From Rhodoferax sp. (GTDB taxonomy: Bacteria; Pseudomonadota; Gammaproteobacteria; Burkholderiales; Burkholderiaceae_C), in the NCBI RefSeq assembly GCF_028688795.1, contig NZ_JAQTXM010000012.1, forward strand, positions 62,001 through 126,000: a stretch of DNA of 64,000 nucleotides. Reading direction: 5' to 3'. How positions within the stretch are numbered: position 1 is the first letter of the stretch; every line of letters begins with the position of its first letter. Under the pieces are notes generated by a model. It ran no database searches. It worked only from the letters and a program-made list of their open reading frames with translations, and was not told the origin of the DNA. Shown piece after piece: positions 8,164 through 16,262 of the stretch. Made by a program: the position numbers and the translations under genes.

Positions 8164-9108
8164 TCACAAGCGCACTGTGCCATCGATACAGGTCACCGAG
8201 TCGCCGCCGACCCAAACCTGGCCACCTGCATCCCGCGAGAGGTGAACTTGGCCCATGCGCCCCAAGCAAGTGCCTTGTGTGGCGGTGTAGCGGGTGGGTG
8301 CCAGGCCCTCCGCCATCAGCCACTGCGCCAGACTGGCATTGAAGCTGCCGGTGACCGGGTCTTCGAGCACCGTCACACCGGTGTTGAAAAAGAACCGCAC
8401 GCTGAGCTGCGCAGCTTCAGCCGATGCACCTGAGTGACCAGCAAATGCGCGTGCTTCGCGGTTGGAGCGTTTGATGAGGCCACTGTTGCTTTCAGGTGCA
8501 TCAATCACCGCCAGGCCAATGCCGCTGATGTCAGCTGCCAGCATGGCGGCGCGCAGCGCGGTGGGGTCAGGCGCCAGCAGTTGCAACGCTTCGCCGCTGT
8601 TGATCAGCATGCCAAAGTGGCTTGGGCCATTGTTAAGGTGTTGCGCGGCCAGCAGTTGCGCGGGGCTTAGCCCCAAGGCGGCGGTCAAGTCTGCCAAGGT
8701 GTCGGGTGTGGGCTGGCGCCGTGTGAGGGCCGGCGCAGCAAAGGCGATGGGCTTCGCGCTGTGGCGAATGCGCACCAGCCCCACCGGGCATTGCTGCACG
8801 ATGAACTCGGGGTGCTTGGGCTGGCCACCGGCTTCCAGCCAGGCGTGGCAACTGCCCAGCGTGGGGTGGCCAGCAAACGGCATCTCATAGGCGGTCGTGA
8901 AGATGCGCACCTGGTAGTCGGCACCCGCTGCGGCTGCTTCGGGCGTGGGTGGCAGCAAAAACGTGGTTTCAGACAGGTTGGTCCAGCAGGCAAAGTGCTG
9001 CATGTCTTCGGTTGACAGGCCTGAGCCATCCAGCACCACGGCCAGCGGGTTGCCCAGGTAAGGCGTGTCGGTGAAGACATCAACTTGTTTGAAGGCGCGA
9101 AGTTTCAT
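8164..9108 (-). CDS. PhzF family isomerase/epimerase-like protein
   Basis: A diaminopimelate-epimerase-fold protein of 314 residues. The N-terminus KLRAFKQVDVFTDTPYLGNP, the catalytic-type Glu in CWTNLSETTFLLPP (E47), and FTTAYEMPFAGHPTLGSCHA are signatures of PhzF/YddE-like proteins. The second half repeats the fold (NTGVTVLEDPVTGSFNASLA). True PhzF isomerises dihydro-hydroxyanthranilate in phenazine synthesis, but no other phz genes are present, so the substrate is open. It sits in the minus-strand run with aminotransferase, racemase and exporter, compatible with amino-acid metabolism. Confidence 0.86.
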   Translation of the reverse strand: MKLRAFKQVDVFTDTPYLGNPLAVVLDGSGLSTEDMQHFACWTNLSETTFLLPPTPEAAAAGADYQVRIFTTAYEMPFAGHPTLGSCHAWLEAGGQPKHPEFIVQQCPVGLVRIRHSAKPIAFAAPALTRRQPTPDTLADLTAALGLSPAQLLAAQHLNNGPSHFGMLINSGEALQLLAPDPTALRAAMLAADISGIGLAVIDAPESNSGLIKRSNREARAFAGHSGASAEAAQLSVRFFFNTGVTVLEDPVTGSFNASLAQWLMAEGLAPTRYTATQGTCLGRMGQVHLSRDAGGQVWVGGDSVTCIDGTVRL

Positions 9109-9180
9109 GTGGTGTTGGCGTCGGTTGCGTGGTGGTGCAAAAGATGGCTTGTCATCCCGGCGCAGGCCGCAATCCTGAGT

Positions 9181-10389
9181 TCAAGCCTTCAGGCTGGCTG
9201 CATAGGTTTTCATGGCCACGGCCAGCGCCGCCACACCACGGTGGATTTCTTCCACGCTGGGGGTCACAAACGACAGGCGCAGGGTGCGCGCATCACCATG
9301 GTCGGCATAAAACGGCGCGCCAGGCACAAAGGCCACGCCTTGTTCCACGGCAAAGGGCAATAAATCGACCGCGCTCATGCCCTTGGGCAAGCGTGCCCAC
9401 AAAAACATGCCGCCAGCTGGTGAATTCCAGATCAGCGTTGACTCCGGGTCGCCCACCGGCATTTCACGTGCCAAGGCGTCCAGCATGGCATCGCGCTGCG
9501 ATTTGTAGAGGGCGCGAATGGTCGGCACGTGGCGGTCCAGAAAGTCGTCTTTCATCACCTCGGCAATCATCCGCTGGTTGAAGCCTGGGCTGTGCAGGTC
9601 GGCCGCCTGCTTGGCTTGCAGCAGTTTGGGGTAGACCGATTTTGGGGCCACCAAAAAGCCCAGGCGCAGACCGGGTGCCAGCACCTTGGAGAACGAGCCC
9701 AAATAAATGCAGCCTTCCGGGTTGCGCGCGGTCAAGGGGGCGGGTGGCGGGGCGTCAAACCACAAGTCACCGTAGGGGTTGTCTTCAATCAACGGCAGGC
9801 CGCGCTCGGTCGCCAGACTGCTAAGGGCGGCGCGGCGGTGCTCGGACATGGTGCGGCCGGTTGGGTTCTGGAAGTTGGGCAACACGTACAGAAACCGGGC
9901 GTCGCGCGCCTTGTCCGCAAGATCGTCAATGACCACACCATGGTCGTCACTGGCCACGCTGACCACGTTGGGTTCCATCGGGATGAAGGCCATCACCGCG
10001 CCCAGGTAGGTGGGGGATTCGACCAGGATTTTGCTGTCCGCATCAATCAGCACCTTGGCCACCAAATCCAGCCCCTGCTGGCTGCCGGTGGTGATCAAGA
10101 CTTGGCTGGGGTCCACGTGCCAGGGCAGCATGGCAGCCACTTGCTCGCGCAGCGGGCCGTAGCCCTCAGAGGCGGCATATTGCAGCGCACCAGCGGGGTC
10201 GTCTTTTAAGACCTTGGCGCAGGCGGCTTCAAATTCGGCGACCGGAAACGTCTTGCTAGAGGGCAGTCCACCGGCAAAACTGATGATGCCGGGCTTTTCT
10301 GTGACCTTGAGAATTTCGCGGATCACAGACGGGTTCATGCGCGCGGCGCGGCGCGCCAAGTGCCAGGGGGAGGGTGTAGATGTGTTCAT
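9181..10389 (-). CDS. PLP-dependent aminotransferase, class I/II (LysN/2-aminoadipate-type)
   Basis: Fold type I aminotransferase of 402 residues. Landmarks are IISFAGGLPSSKTFP at the N-terminus, LQYAASEGYGPLRE, TGSQQGLDLVAKVL, the PNFQNPTG motif (N175), EDNPYGDL (D203, Y206) and the PLP lysine K235 in YLGSFSKVLAPGLRLGF. This set is characteristic of the MocR-related aminotransferases that include 2-aminoadipate and aromatic/branched amino acid transaminases. The start is the ATG at 10389, overlapping the racemase stop by 4 nt (10386-10389), so the two are translationally coupled. The exact amino acid substrate is not predictable. Confidence 0.88.
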   Translation of the reverse strand: MNTSTPSPWHLARRAARMNPSVIREILKVTEKPGIISFAGGLPSSKTFPVAEFEAACAKVLKDDPAGALQYAASEGYGPLREQVAAMLPWHVDPSQVLITTGSQQGLDLVAKVLIDADSKILVESPTYLGAVMAFIPMEPNVVSVASDDHGVVIDDLADKARDARFLYVLPNFQNPTGRTMSEHRRAALSSLATERGLPLIEDNPYGDLWFDAPPPAPLTARNPEGCIYLGSFSKVLAPGLRLGFLVAPKSVYPKLLQAKQAADLHSPGFNQRMIAEVMKDDFLDRHVPTIRALYKSQRDAMLDALAREMPVGDPESTLIWNSPAGGMFLWARLPKGMSAVDLLPFAVEQGVAFVPGAPFYADHGDARTLRLSFVTPSVEEIHRGVAALAVAMKTYAASLKA

Positions 10390-11129
10390 GAAATATGGGT
10401 GTTTGCGGTCATAGTATCGGCGAGGGCCCAAAGCGCGGCGCTGCGCGCGTGTAAGGCAGTGGTGTCAAACAGGGGTAATTCGCAATCGTGCGGCTGCACC
10501 AGCAGGGCAATTTCGGTGCAGCCCAGAATGATGGCTTGTGCGCCCTGGGCTTGCAGGTTGGCGATGACGCGAAGGTAGGCTTGGCGTGATGTGTCGCGTA
10601 CCTCGCCCAGGCACAGCTCCTCGTAAATGATCTGGTGCACCAGGTCACGGTCGGCTTGGGGCGGAGTCAGCACCGTCAAGCCGTGGTCTTTTTCCAGGCG
10701 GGCGCGGTAAAAATCTTGTTCCATGGTGAAACGTGTCCCCAGCAGACCCACCACTGAGTGCCCGGCCTGTTTGATGGCTTGTGCCGTGGGGTCGGCAATG
10801 TGCAGCAGGGGAATGTTGACTGCGGCGCTGATGGTCCCGGCCACCTTGTGCATGGTGTTGGTGCACAGCACCAGCGCGTCGGCCCCAGCCGCTTCGAGTT
10901 TTTGCGCCACATCGGCCAGCAGTGCACCTGCGGCATCCCACTGGCCGGTGGCCTGCAGGTGTTCAATCTCGGCAAAATCGACGCTGAACAAAATGAGCTT
11001 GGCCGAGTGCAGGCCGCCCAGCTGCGCCTTCACCGTCTGGTTGATTTCGCGGTAATACGGCACGGTGGACTCCCAGCTCATGCCGCCAATCAGGCCCAGG
11101 GTCTTCAGTGTTTTTGCTTTGTTATTCAT
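10386..11129 (-). CDS. Aspartate/glutamate racemase family protein
   Basis: Cofactor-independent amino acid racemase of 247 residues. The two catalytic cysteines are visible: C89 in LVLCTNTMHKVAG and C204 in AIILGCTEIALLV. GLIGGMSWESTVPYYREIN at residues 12-30 is the typical N-terminus. It would interconvert L- and D-aspartate or glutamate, or a related acidic amino acid. It overlaps the aminotransferase start by 4 nt, so the two probably act on related substrates. Between it and the upstream lysE gene lie 56 nt that contain an interspersed repeat copy. Confidence 0.9.
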   Translation of the reverse strand: MNNKAKTLKTLGLIGGMSWESTVPYYREINQTVKAQLGGLHSAKLILFSVDFAEIEHLQATGQWDAAGALLADVAQKLEAAGADALVLCTNTMHKVAGTISAAVNIPLLHIADPTAQAIKQAGHSVVGLLGTRFTMEQDFYRARLEKDHGLTVLTPPQADRDLVHQIIYEELCLGEVRDTSRQAYLRVIANLQAQGAQAIILGCTEIALLVQPHDCELPLFDTTALHARSAALWALADTMTANTHIS

Positions 11130-11175
11130 AGCTGCTTGCGCTTTATTTATATGGGCTGTAGGTTGATTTTATATA
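11128..11175 (+). repeat. AT-rich interspersed repeat, copy A
   Basis: Reads ATAGCTGCTTGCGCTTTATT, then TATATGGGCTGTAGGTTGAT and an AT-rich end. It shares the core (ATAGCTGCTTGCGC ... ATAAGGGCTAGAGGC ... TTATA) with the other copies in this window. It fills the gap between lysE and the racemase gene. Confidence 0.75.
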
Positions 11176-11185
11176 ATATTTTGAA

Positions 11186-11797
11186 TCAAATGGTGGCCAT
11201 CCAGGCCGCTGTGGCCACGAGTACCGCTGCCATGCTGCGGTTGAACCAGCGCAAGCGTCGCCCGCCATGCTGTGGGTCTGCCAGCCATTGCCGCATCAGT
11301 GTGCCCATCAGTGCGTAACTCAGGTTGCTGGCCAGGGCAAAAGCCAGCAGCAGCGGCAGCACCACGGCAAAGCGCTGCCAGATGTCGCTGCGCCCGGCCA
11401 GCCAGCCAGCCACCACGGTGAGGGCCAGCATCCAGGCCTTGATGTTCAAAAACTGCAGCATCACACCTTGCCAGAAAGTCACATTGAGCTGGCTGTTTCT
11501 GGCCTGCGTCAACTGGTGGGCGTGCCAGAGCTTGTACGCCAGCCACAGCAGGTAAGCCACACCGCTGGCGGTCACTGCCATGCGCAGCGGCGGCAGGCTC
11601 ACCACCAGCGCCCCCACACCACTGGCGCACAGACTTAGCAGCAAGCCCCAGCCGACTGGTACGGCCACCACAAAACGCAGCGCGTGTTTCAGGCCAAAGT
11701 TGGCCGCCAGCGCGGTGGACAGTGTGGTGTTGGGCCCGGGCGTGAAGCTGACAGCCGTGCATAGTAGCAACAAGGCGGTGAGTTCTGCGGTACTCAT
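11186..11797 (-). CDS. LysE/RhtB family amino acid exporter
   Basis: Inner-membrane exporter of 203 residues, mostly hydrophobic, with about six helices. The N-terminus carries the family motif FTPGPNTTLSTALAANFGLK (residues 18-37). The middle has LPPLRMAVTASGVAYLLWLAYKLW, and a later helix pair includes FLNIKAWMLALTVVAGWLAG. Substrates of such exporters are lysine, homoserine, threonine or other amino acids. It diverges from the MocR regulator gene (200-bp spacer) and heads the minus-strand run racemase-aminotransferase-phzF-phosphatase. Control by that MocR protein is likely by position. Confidence 0.88.
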   Translation of the reverse strand: MSTAELTALLLLCTAVSFTPGPNTTLSTALAANFGLKHALRFVVAVPVGWGLLLSLCASGVGALVVSLPPLRMAVTASGVAYLLWLAYKLWHAHQLTQARNSQLNVTFWQGVMLQFLNIKAWMLALTVVAGWLAGRSDIWQRFAVVLPLLLAFALASNLSYALMGTLMRQWLADPQHGGRRLRWFNRSMAAVLVATAAWMATI

Positions 11798-11883
11798 TGA
11801 GTGGACGTGTGGGAGTTCATGTCATGCACTTTAGCCTGAAAATCAACACACTTACAGTACACTTTTGTAAACAATTATGAGAA

Positions 11884-11909
11884 CTGTGTTGGGCGTCAAT
11901 ACAACACAG
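11884..11909. promoter_or_regulatory. 8-bp inverted repeat in the lysE/mocR divergent spacer (candidate operator)
   Basis: CTGTGTTG and CAACACAG are separated by 10 nt. A second inverted repeat, ATGCCAT/ATGGCAT with 15 nt between (11931-11959), lies nearer mocR. Both are placed where the MocR-type regulator would be expected to act. Binding is inferred only. Confidence 0.45.
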
Positions 11910-11998
11910 ATTGGTCATGTCGCATCACTTATGCCATGCCGGAGTGCCCGCAATGGCATGTCCATCCCTTCCCCTTGATACCGTGACAAGGAGCCGTT

Positions 11999-13468
11999 AT
12001 GTTGGTTAAAGCCGCCTCACAGTCTCTGGCCGAGCAACTTGCCGGGCGTTTTGCCGAGCGCATACGCAGCCGCTTGCTGGCCCCGGGCACGCGCCTGCCT
12101 TCGGTGCGGCAGTGTGCGCAGCAGCAGGGTGTGAGCCCCAGCACCGTGGTTGCAGCCTATGACCGCTTGCTGGCGCTGGGGCTGGTAGAAGCCCAGCGTA
12201 ACCGTGGGTTTTATATAAGAAACCAAGCTGTAGACCTTATAGGGAAAGCGCAAGCAGCTATTGATTCGATAGTATCGATCGAACTGCCGGAGCGTGCTGC
12301 AGCGGCCCCTAGCCTGCCGCATGTGCCGGTCGATGCGACGGCGCTGATCCGCGGTATGTTTCACAGCAGCAGTGGCCAGCCGCAGCCCGGCATGGGTGCA
12401 TTTCCGCCAGATTGGCTGCAGAGCAACTTCATGTCGGCGGCAGTACGGCGCTTTTGCAGCGGGGCCGAGTTGAATGCCGCGTCACTCAGCTACGGCGAGC
12501 CCGCCGGCGATGGGTCTCTGCGTCAGGCGCTGGCCAGCCGCTTGAGCGCGTTAGGTATTGCGGCGACACCACAGCAGATCATCACCACCGTGGGGGCAAC
12601 ACACGCGCTGGACATCATCAGCCGCACCGTGTTGCGTGCGGGTGATTTTGTGATGGTCGAAGAACCCGGCTGGGCGGTGGAGTTTGCCCGGCTCGACGCC
12701 CTGGGCATGCGTATTTTGCCGGTGCCGCGCGGCCCGGACGGGCCTGATCTGGCGGTGATGGCGCGTTATTGCGAGTTGCACGCACCCAAATTGTTTGTGA
12801 GTGTCAGCGTGTTCCACAACCCCACCGGCTACTGCCTGAGCGCAGGCCACGCCCACCGCCTGCTGCAACTGGCCAACAGCCATGACTTTTACGTGGTGGA
12901 GGACGATACCTACAGCCACCTGGCGCCCGACCACGTCACCCGGCTGTGTGCGCTGGACGGCCTGCAGCGAAGCATCTACGTGAGCGGTTTTGCCAAAATT
13001 CTGGCCCCAGGCTGGCGCGTCGGTTTTCTGGCCGCGCCCACAGCCTGGTTTGAACGCTTGTTAGACACCAAGCTGCTCGGCACCCTGACCACGCCCGCGT
13101 TGTTTGAGAAAGCCCTGGCTTGGTGCATTGACCAGGGGCAATTACGCCGCCATGCCTTGCAACTGCGCGCCCGGTTGGACCAGGCGCGCTCGCGCAGCGT
13201 CAAACTGGCGCTTGAGCACGGTTGCACCTTTGCCGCGCCACCAGCGGGGCTGTTTGGCTGGGTTGACACCGGCGTGGACACCGATGCCTTGGCGCAGCGC
13301 ATGCTTGACAAGGGTTATTTGCTGGCCCCGGGCGCGTTGTTTCACGCCAACCACGCGCCCAGCACGCTGATGCGCATCAACTTTTGCACCACGCAAGATG
13401 CGGCGTTCTGGCAGGTGTTTGCGCAAGTGCGAGCAGCAATGTTTGGAGGTGCGCTTAGCTTGCAATAG
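11999..13468 (+). CDS. MocR-type (GntR HTH plus aminotransferase-like) transcriptional regulator
   Basis: 489 residues. Residues 1-70 are a GntR winged helix (LAEQLAGRFAERIRSRLLAP, RLPSVRQCAQQQGVSPSTVV, YDRLLALGLVEAQRNRGFYI). Residues ~110-480 are a fold type I aminotransferase-like domain with HNPTGYCLS, VEDDTYSHL and PLP lysine K333 in YVSGFAKILAPGWRVGF. MocR proteins sense PLP or an amino-acid-PLP adduct. The linker just after the HTH (residues ~71-90, QAVDLIGKAQAAIDSI) is encoded by an inserted copy of the interspersed repeat, in frame. It diverges from lysE and precedes the decarboxylase fusion gene, so regulation of both sides is likely. Confidence 0.9.
   Translation: MLVKAASQSLAEQLAGRFAERIRSRLLAPGTRLPSVRQCAQQQGVSPSTVVAAYDRLLALGLVEAQRNRGFYIRNQAVDLIGKAQAAIDSIVSIELPERAAAAPSLPHVPVDATALIRGMFHSSSGQPQPGMGAFPPDWLQSNFMSAAVRRFCSGAELNAASLSYGEPAGDGSLRQALASRLSALGIAATPQQIITTVGATHALDIISRTVLRAGDFVMVEEPGWAVEFARLDALGMRILPVPRGPDGPDLAVMARYCELHAPKLFVSVSVFHNPTGYCLSAGHAHRLLQLANSHDFYVVEDDTYSHLAPDHVTRLCALDGLQRSIYVSGFAKILAPGWRVGFLAAPTAWFERLLDTKLLGTLTTPALFEKALAWCIDQGQLRRHALQLRARLDQARSRSVKLALEHGCTFAAPPAGLFGWVDTGVDTDALAQRMLDKGYLLAPGALFHANHAPSTLMRINFCTTQDAAFWQVFAQVRAAMFGGALSLQ
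12209..12266 (-). repeat. AT-rich interspersed repeat, copy B, in frame inside the mocR-type gene
   Basis: On the minus strand it reads AATAGCTGCTTGCGCTT, then CTATAAGGTCTACAGC and an AT-rich end TTCTTATATAAAA, matching the family. Read on the coding strand it encodes QAVDLIGKAQAAIDSI in the regulator's interdomain linker without disturbing the frame. Confidence 0.75.
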
Positions 13469-13492
13469 CAGTGCCATCCCGGTGCTATTTGC
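13462..13492 (+). terminator. Hairpin at the end of the mocR-type gene
   Basis: GCAA-TAGCA and TGCTA-TTTGC can pair around a 12-nt loop; the regulator's TAG stop lies inside the left arm. No T-run follows, so it may be a weak terminator or attenuator ahead of the decarboxylase gene. Confidence 0.35.
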
Positions 13493-13517
13493 CTTAACCC
13501 GATTGGCTGAGTGCACT

Positions 13518-16262
13518 ATGCTCAAGACAATAACTGCCCACGCGCTAAGCGCCACTCATAGTAGCGATATGTATTTGCCGACCGACACCCCCGATATCAG
13601 CCTTGACCCGCAAGACTGGCAAGTTCTGCGCCAGCAAGGCCATCGCATGCTGGACGACATGTTTGATTACATCCAGCACATTCGTGAGCGGCCCGTCTGG
13701 CAGCCGATCCCGATCGAAGTGCGTCAGGCTTTTTGTGAACCATTGCCGACGCAGCCGGTCAGCCTGGAGCACGCCCATGTAAGGTTCATGACGCAAGTGT
13801 TGCCCTATGCTGTGGGAAACACCCACCCCGCATTCATGGGCTGGGTGCATGGCGGTGGTACGCCAGTAGGCATGTTGGCTGAGATGCTGGCCGCAGGCCT
13901 GAATGCCAATCTGGGCGGGCGTGACCAGATGCCGCTGGAGGTGGAGCGGCAAATTGGCTTGTGGATGCGCGACCTGTTTGGGTTTCCTGAAACAGCTGCC
14001 GGGCTGTTCGTCACCGGCTCTTCCACCGCCAATTTGATGGGTGTGCTGGTGGCGCGGACCAAGGCGCTAGGCGTGTCCTCGCGAACTTCTGGTGTGGCTG
14101 AGCAACCGCAACTCATCGCTTATGCGGCCAACAGCGCCCATGGCTGCATCACCAAGGCCATGGACATGTGCGGCTTGGGAACCCAAGCGCTGCGCCTGGT
14201 GCCGGTTAACGAGTTGGGCCAGATGGATGTCAGCGCCTTGTCGAAAATGATTGTTGCTGATCGGGCCGCAGGCCTGCATCCGTTTTTCGTTGCTGGCACT
14301 GCGGGCACGGTGAACATTGGCGCCATTGACCCTCTGGACCAAATCGCCTTAGTTGCCAGGCAGCAAGACCTGTGGTTTCACGTGGACGGTGCGCTGGGTG
14401 CTTTGGGCATGATGTCGCCTGACGTGGCGCCCAAGCTCAAAGGGATTGAATTGGCAGATTCGATTGCGCTGGACTTTCACAAGTGGGGCCAGGTGCCATA
14501 TGACGCGGGTTATTTCCTGGTACGCAACGGCGCTGATCAGCTCGATGCGTTTGCCTCGCCAGCGGCGTATCTGGCACGACATTCACGCGGCCTTGCCGCA
14601 GGATCGCCGTGGCCGTGTGACTTTGGGCCGGACTTGTCGCGCAGTTTTCGGGCCCTCAAGACCTGGTTTACCTTTGTCTGTCATGGCACGGAAAAACTGG
14701 GCGCAGTGATCTCGCACAGCTGCGCGTTGGCTCAATACATGAAGCAGCGCATTGAAGCCACGCCGGCACTGGAGTTGATGGCGCCGGTCGATTTGAACAT
14801 TGTTTGTTACAGGTTTCATAGCGACAATGCCAATGAAATCAACGATGAGATCGTTGTGTTGCTGCACGAATCCGGCATTGCGGTGCCTTCCTCAAGCACG
14901 GTCAACGGGCACACCGTGATCCGTGCCGCGCTGGTCAATCACCGCACGGTGGCGGCGGATGTGGACGCGCTGCTGGATACCACATTGGCCTTTGGTCATG
15001 CCCTGACCTCTGCGACTAAACCTCTCATCAAAAACCTACCGAAAGCGCCCATGAACTCATCGCACCCCCCCTTGATGGGCCTTGCCAAACTCATGCGCAT
15101 GGCTTTTGAGGGCCAAAGCCTGATGCCGTTGGCAGAAACCCTCAAGGCAAGGGCTGAAAGAGACGCTTCCGATGCCAACGCCTTGATGGACTTGTCTACC
15201 GCGCTTCAGCTGCATGGCCTGCGCGATGTGGGGCTGGCCACCTTGTCGGTTGCCTTGCAGACCCAGCGGGTTTATGAGTTGCCCGCCCTACAAAGTCCCG
15301 CGCTGCGCCTGCTGGCCATCATGGGCCCGGGTGACCTGATGGCTAACGCCCCCTTGCCGTTTTTGTTTGAAAACGCCGACATCTCCCTGACCATGCTTTA
15401 CCTGCTGCCAGGAGAACCGATGCCAGCTTGTCTGCCCGAGCACGATGTGGCTTTCATTGCCATATCCGACGCAAGCCAGACGCATGCTTTGCTGGGACAG
15501 TTGGCCACGGAGGTAGACACCTGGCCCAAGCCGGTGCTGGTGCGACCTAAAGGTATTTTGCGCACCTCTCGCGAGAACGCCTATGCACTTCTGAAGGATG
15601 CGCCCGGTGTCTACGTGCCACCCACCGCGCAGGCCAGCCGTCAGGCGCTGGAAGAATTTTGTTCAGGTATCAGTGCGTTGTCGGATGTGTTGGCGGGCGG
15701 CGCCTTTCCGCTCATCATCCGCCCGCTTGACTCGCACGCCGGGCATGGACTTGAAAAAGTGGATACCGTGCAGGCACTGTCGTGCTATTTGGCAGCCAGT
15801 CAGGAAACTGATTTTTTCATCGCCTCGTTTGTGGATTACAGCGGACCAGACGGACTCTTTCGCAAATACCGCGTGGTGCTGATTGACGGTGTGCCGTTTG
15901 CCGGTCACATGGGTGTGTCATCACACTGGATGATTCACTATCTGAACGCCGGCATGGTCGACAGCGCGGTAAAGCGCGCTGAAGAAGAAGCCTTCATGCG
16001 CGACTTTGACACTGGCTTTGCCCTGCGCCAGCGAACGGGCCTGCAAAGTGTGTATGAGCGTTTCGGGCTGGACTACTTGGTGATGGATTGCGCTGAAACA
16101 TCTAACGGCGACTTGTTCGTGTTTGAGGTGGACGCCGGTGCGGTGGTGCATTCGATGGACCCGCCGGACATGTTTCCGTACAAAGTGCCCGCCATGCAAA
16201 AAGTGTTTGATGCGTTTCGAGCCATGTTGCAGCGTGCCGCCGCCGGTCAGTTGCCGCGGTGA
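13518..16262 (+). CDS. Fusion: PLP group II decarboxylase + ATP-grasp ligase-like domain
   Basis: One continuous frame of ~914 residues. Residues ~20-490 are a pyridoxal-dependent group II (glutamate/aromatic amino acid) decarboxylase: NTHPAFMGWVHGGGTPVGML, TGSSTANLMGVLVAR, ANSAHGCITKAMDMCGLG, FHVDGALGALGMMS and the PLP lysine K322 in ALDFHKWGQVPYDAGY. From Met512 (15051) the protein resembles stand-alone TPR/ATP-grasp proteins of Burkholderiales: a short helical region (512-590), then an ATP-grasp fold with PLIIRPLDSHAGHGLEKV, YRVVLIDGVPFAGHM, SSHWMIHYLNAGM and metal-site-like VFEVDAGAVVHSMDP. The likely start is 13518; 13398 lies inside mocR and 13569 is an alternative. Substrate unknown; decarboxylation of an amino acid plus ATP-dependent ligation is the inferred chemistry. 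Confidence 0.82.
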   Translation: MLKTITAHALSATHSSDMYLPTDTPDISLDPQDWQVLRQQGHRMLDDMFDYIQHIRERPVWQPIPIEVRQAFCEPLPTQPVSLEHAHVRFMTQVLPYAVGNTHPAFMGWVHGGGTPVGMLAEMLAAGLNANLGGRDQMPLEVERQIGLWMRDLFGFPETAAGLFVTGSSTANLMGVLVARTKALGVSSRTSGVAEQPQLIAYAANSAHGCITKAMDMCGLGTQALRLVPVNELGQMDVSALSKMIVADRAAGLHPFFVAGTAGTVNIGAIDPLDQIALVARQQDLWFHVDGALGALGMMSPDVAPKLKGIELADSIALDFHKWGQVPYDAGYFLVRNGADQLDAFASPAAYLARHSRGLAAGSPWPCDFGPDLSRSFRALKTWFTFVCHGTEKLGAVISHSCALAQYMKQRIEATPALELMAPVDLNIVCYRFHSDNANEINDEIVVLLHESGIAVPSSSTVNGHTVIRAALVNHRTVAADVDALLDTTLAFGHALTSATKPLIKNLPKAPMNSSHPPLMGLAKLMRMAFEGQSLMPLAETLKARAERDASDANALMDLSTALQLHGLRDVGLATLSVALQTQRVYELPALQSPALRLLAIMGPGDLMANAPLPFLFENADISLTMLYLLPGEPMPACLPEHDVAFIAISDASQTHALLGQLATEVDTWPKPVLVRPKGILRTSRENAYALLKDAPGVYVPPTAQASRQALEEFCSGISALSDVLAGGAFPLIIRPLDSHAGHGLEKVDTVQALSCYLAASQETDFFIASFVDYSGPDGLFRKYRVVLIDGVPFAGHMGVSSHWMIHYLNAGMVDSAVKRAEEEAFMRDFDTGFALRQRTGLQSVYERFGLDYLVMDCAETSNGDLFVFEVDAGAVVHSMDPPDMFPYKVPAMQKVFDAFRAMLQRAAAGQLPR

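Noticed and set aside
8164..9108. Phenazine biosynthesis cluster suggested by the PhzF-like protein
   Set aside because: No phzA/B, D, E or G genes are nearby; PhzF-fold proteins are common outside phenazine pathways.
9148..9178. Palindrome-like sequence CATCCCGGCGCAGGCCGCA between phzF and the aminotransferase gene
   Set aside because: Resembles common proteobacterial intergenic repeats of the GTCATCCCGGC type, but only one imperfect copy was seen here.
9529..10209. 226-codon plus-strand frame inside the aminotransferase gene
   Set aside because: The reverse-strand aminotransferase has all catalytic residues; the plus frame is Gly/Gln/His-rich with no domain.
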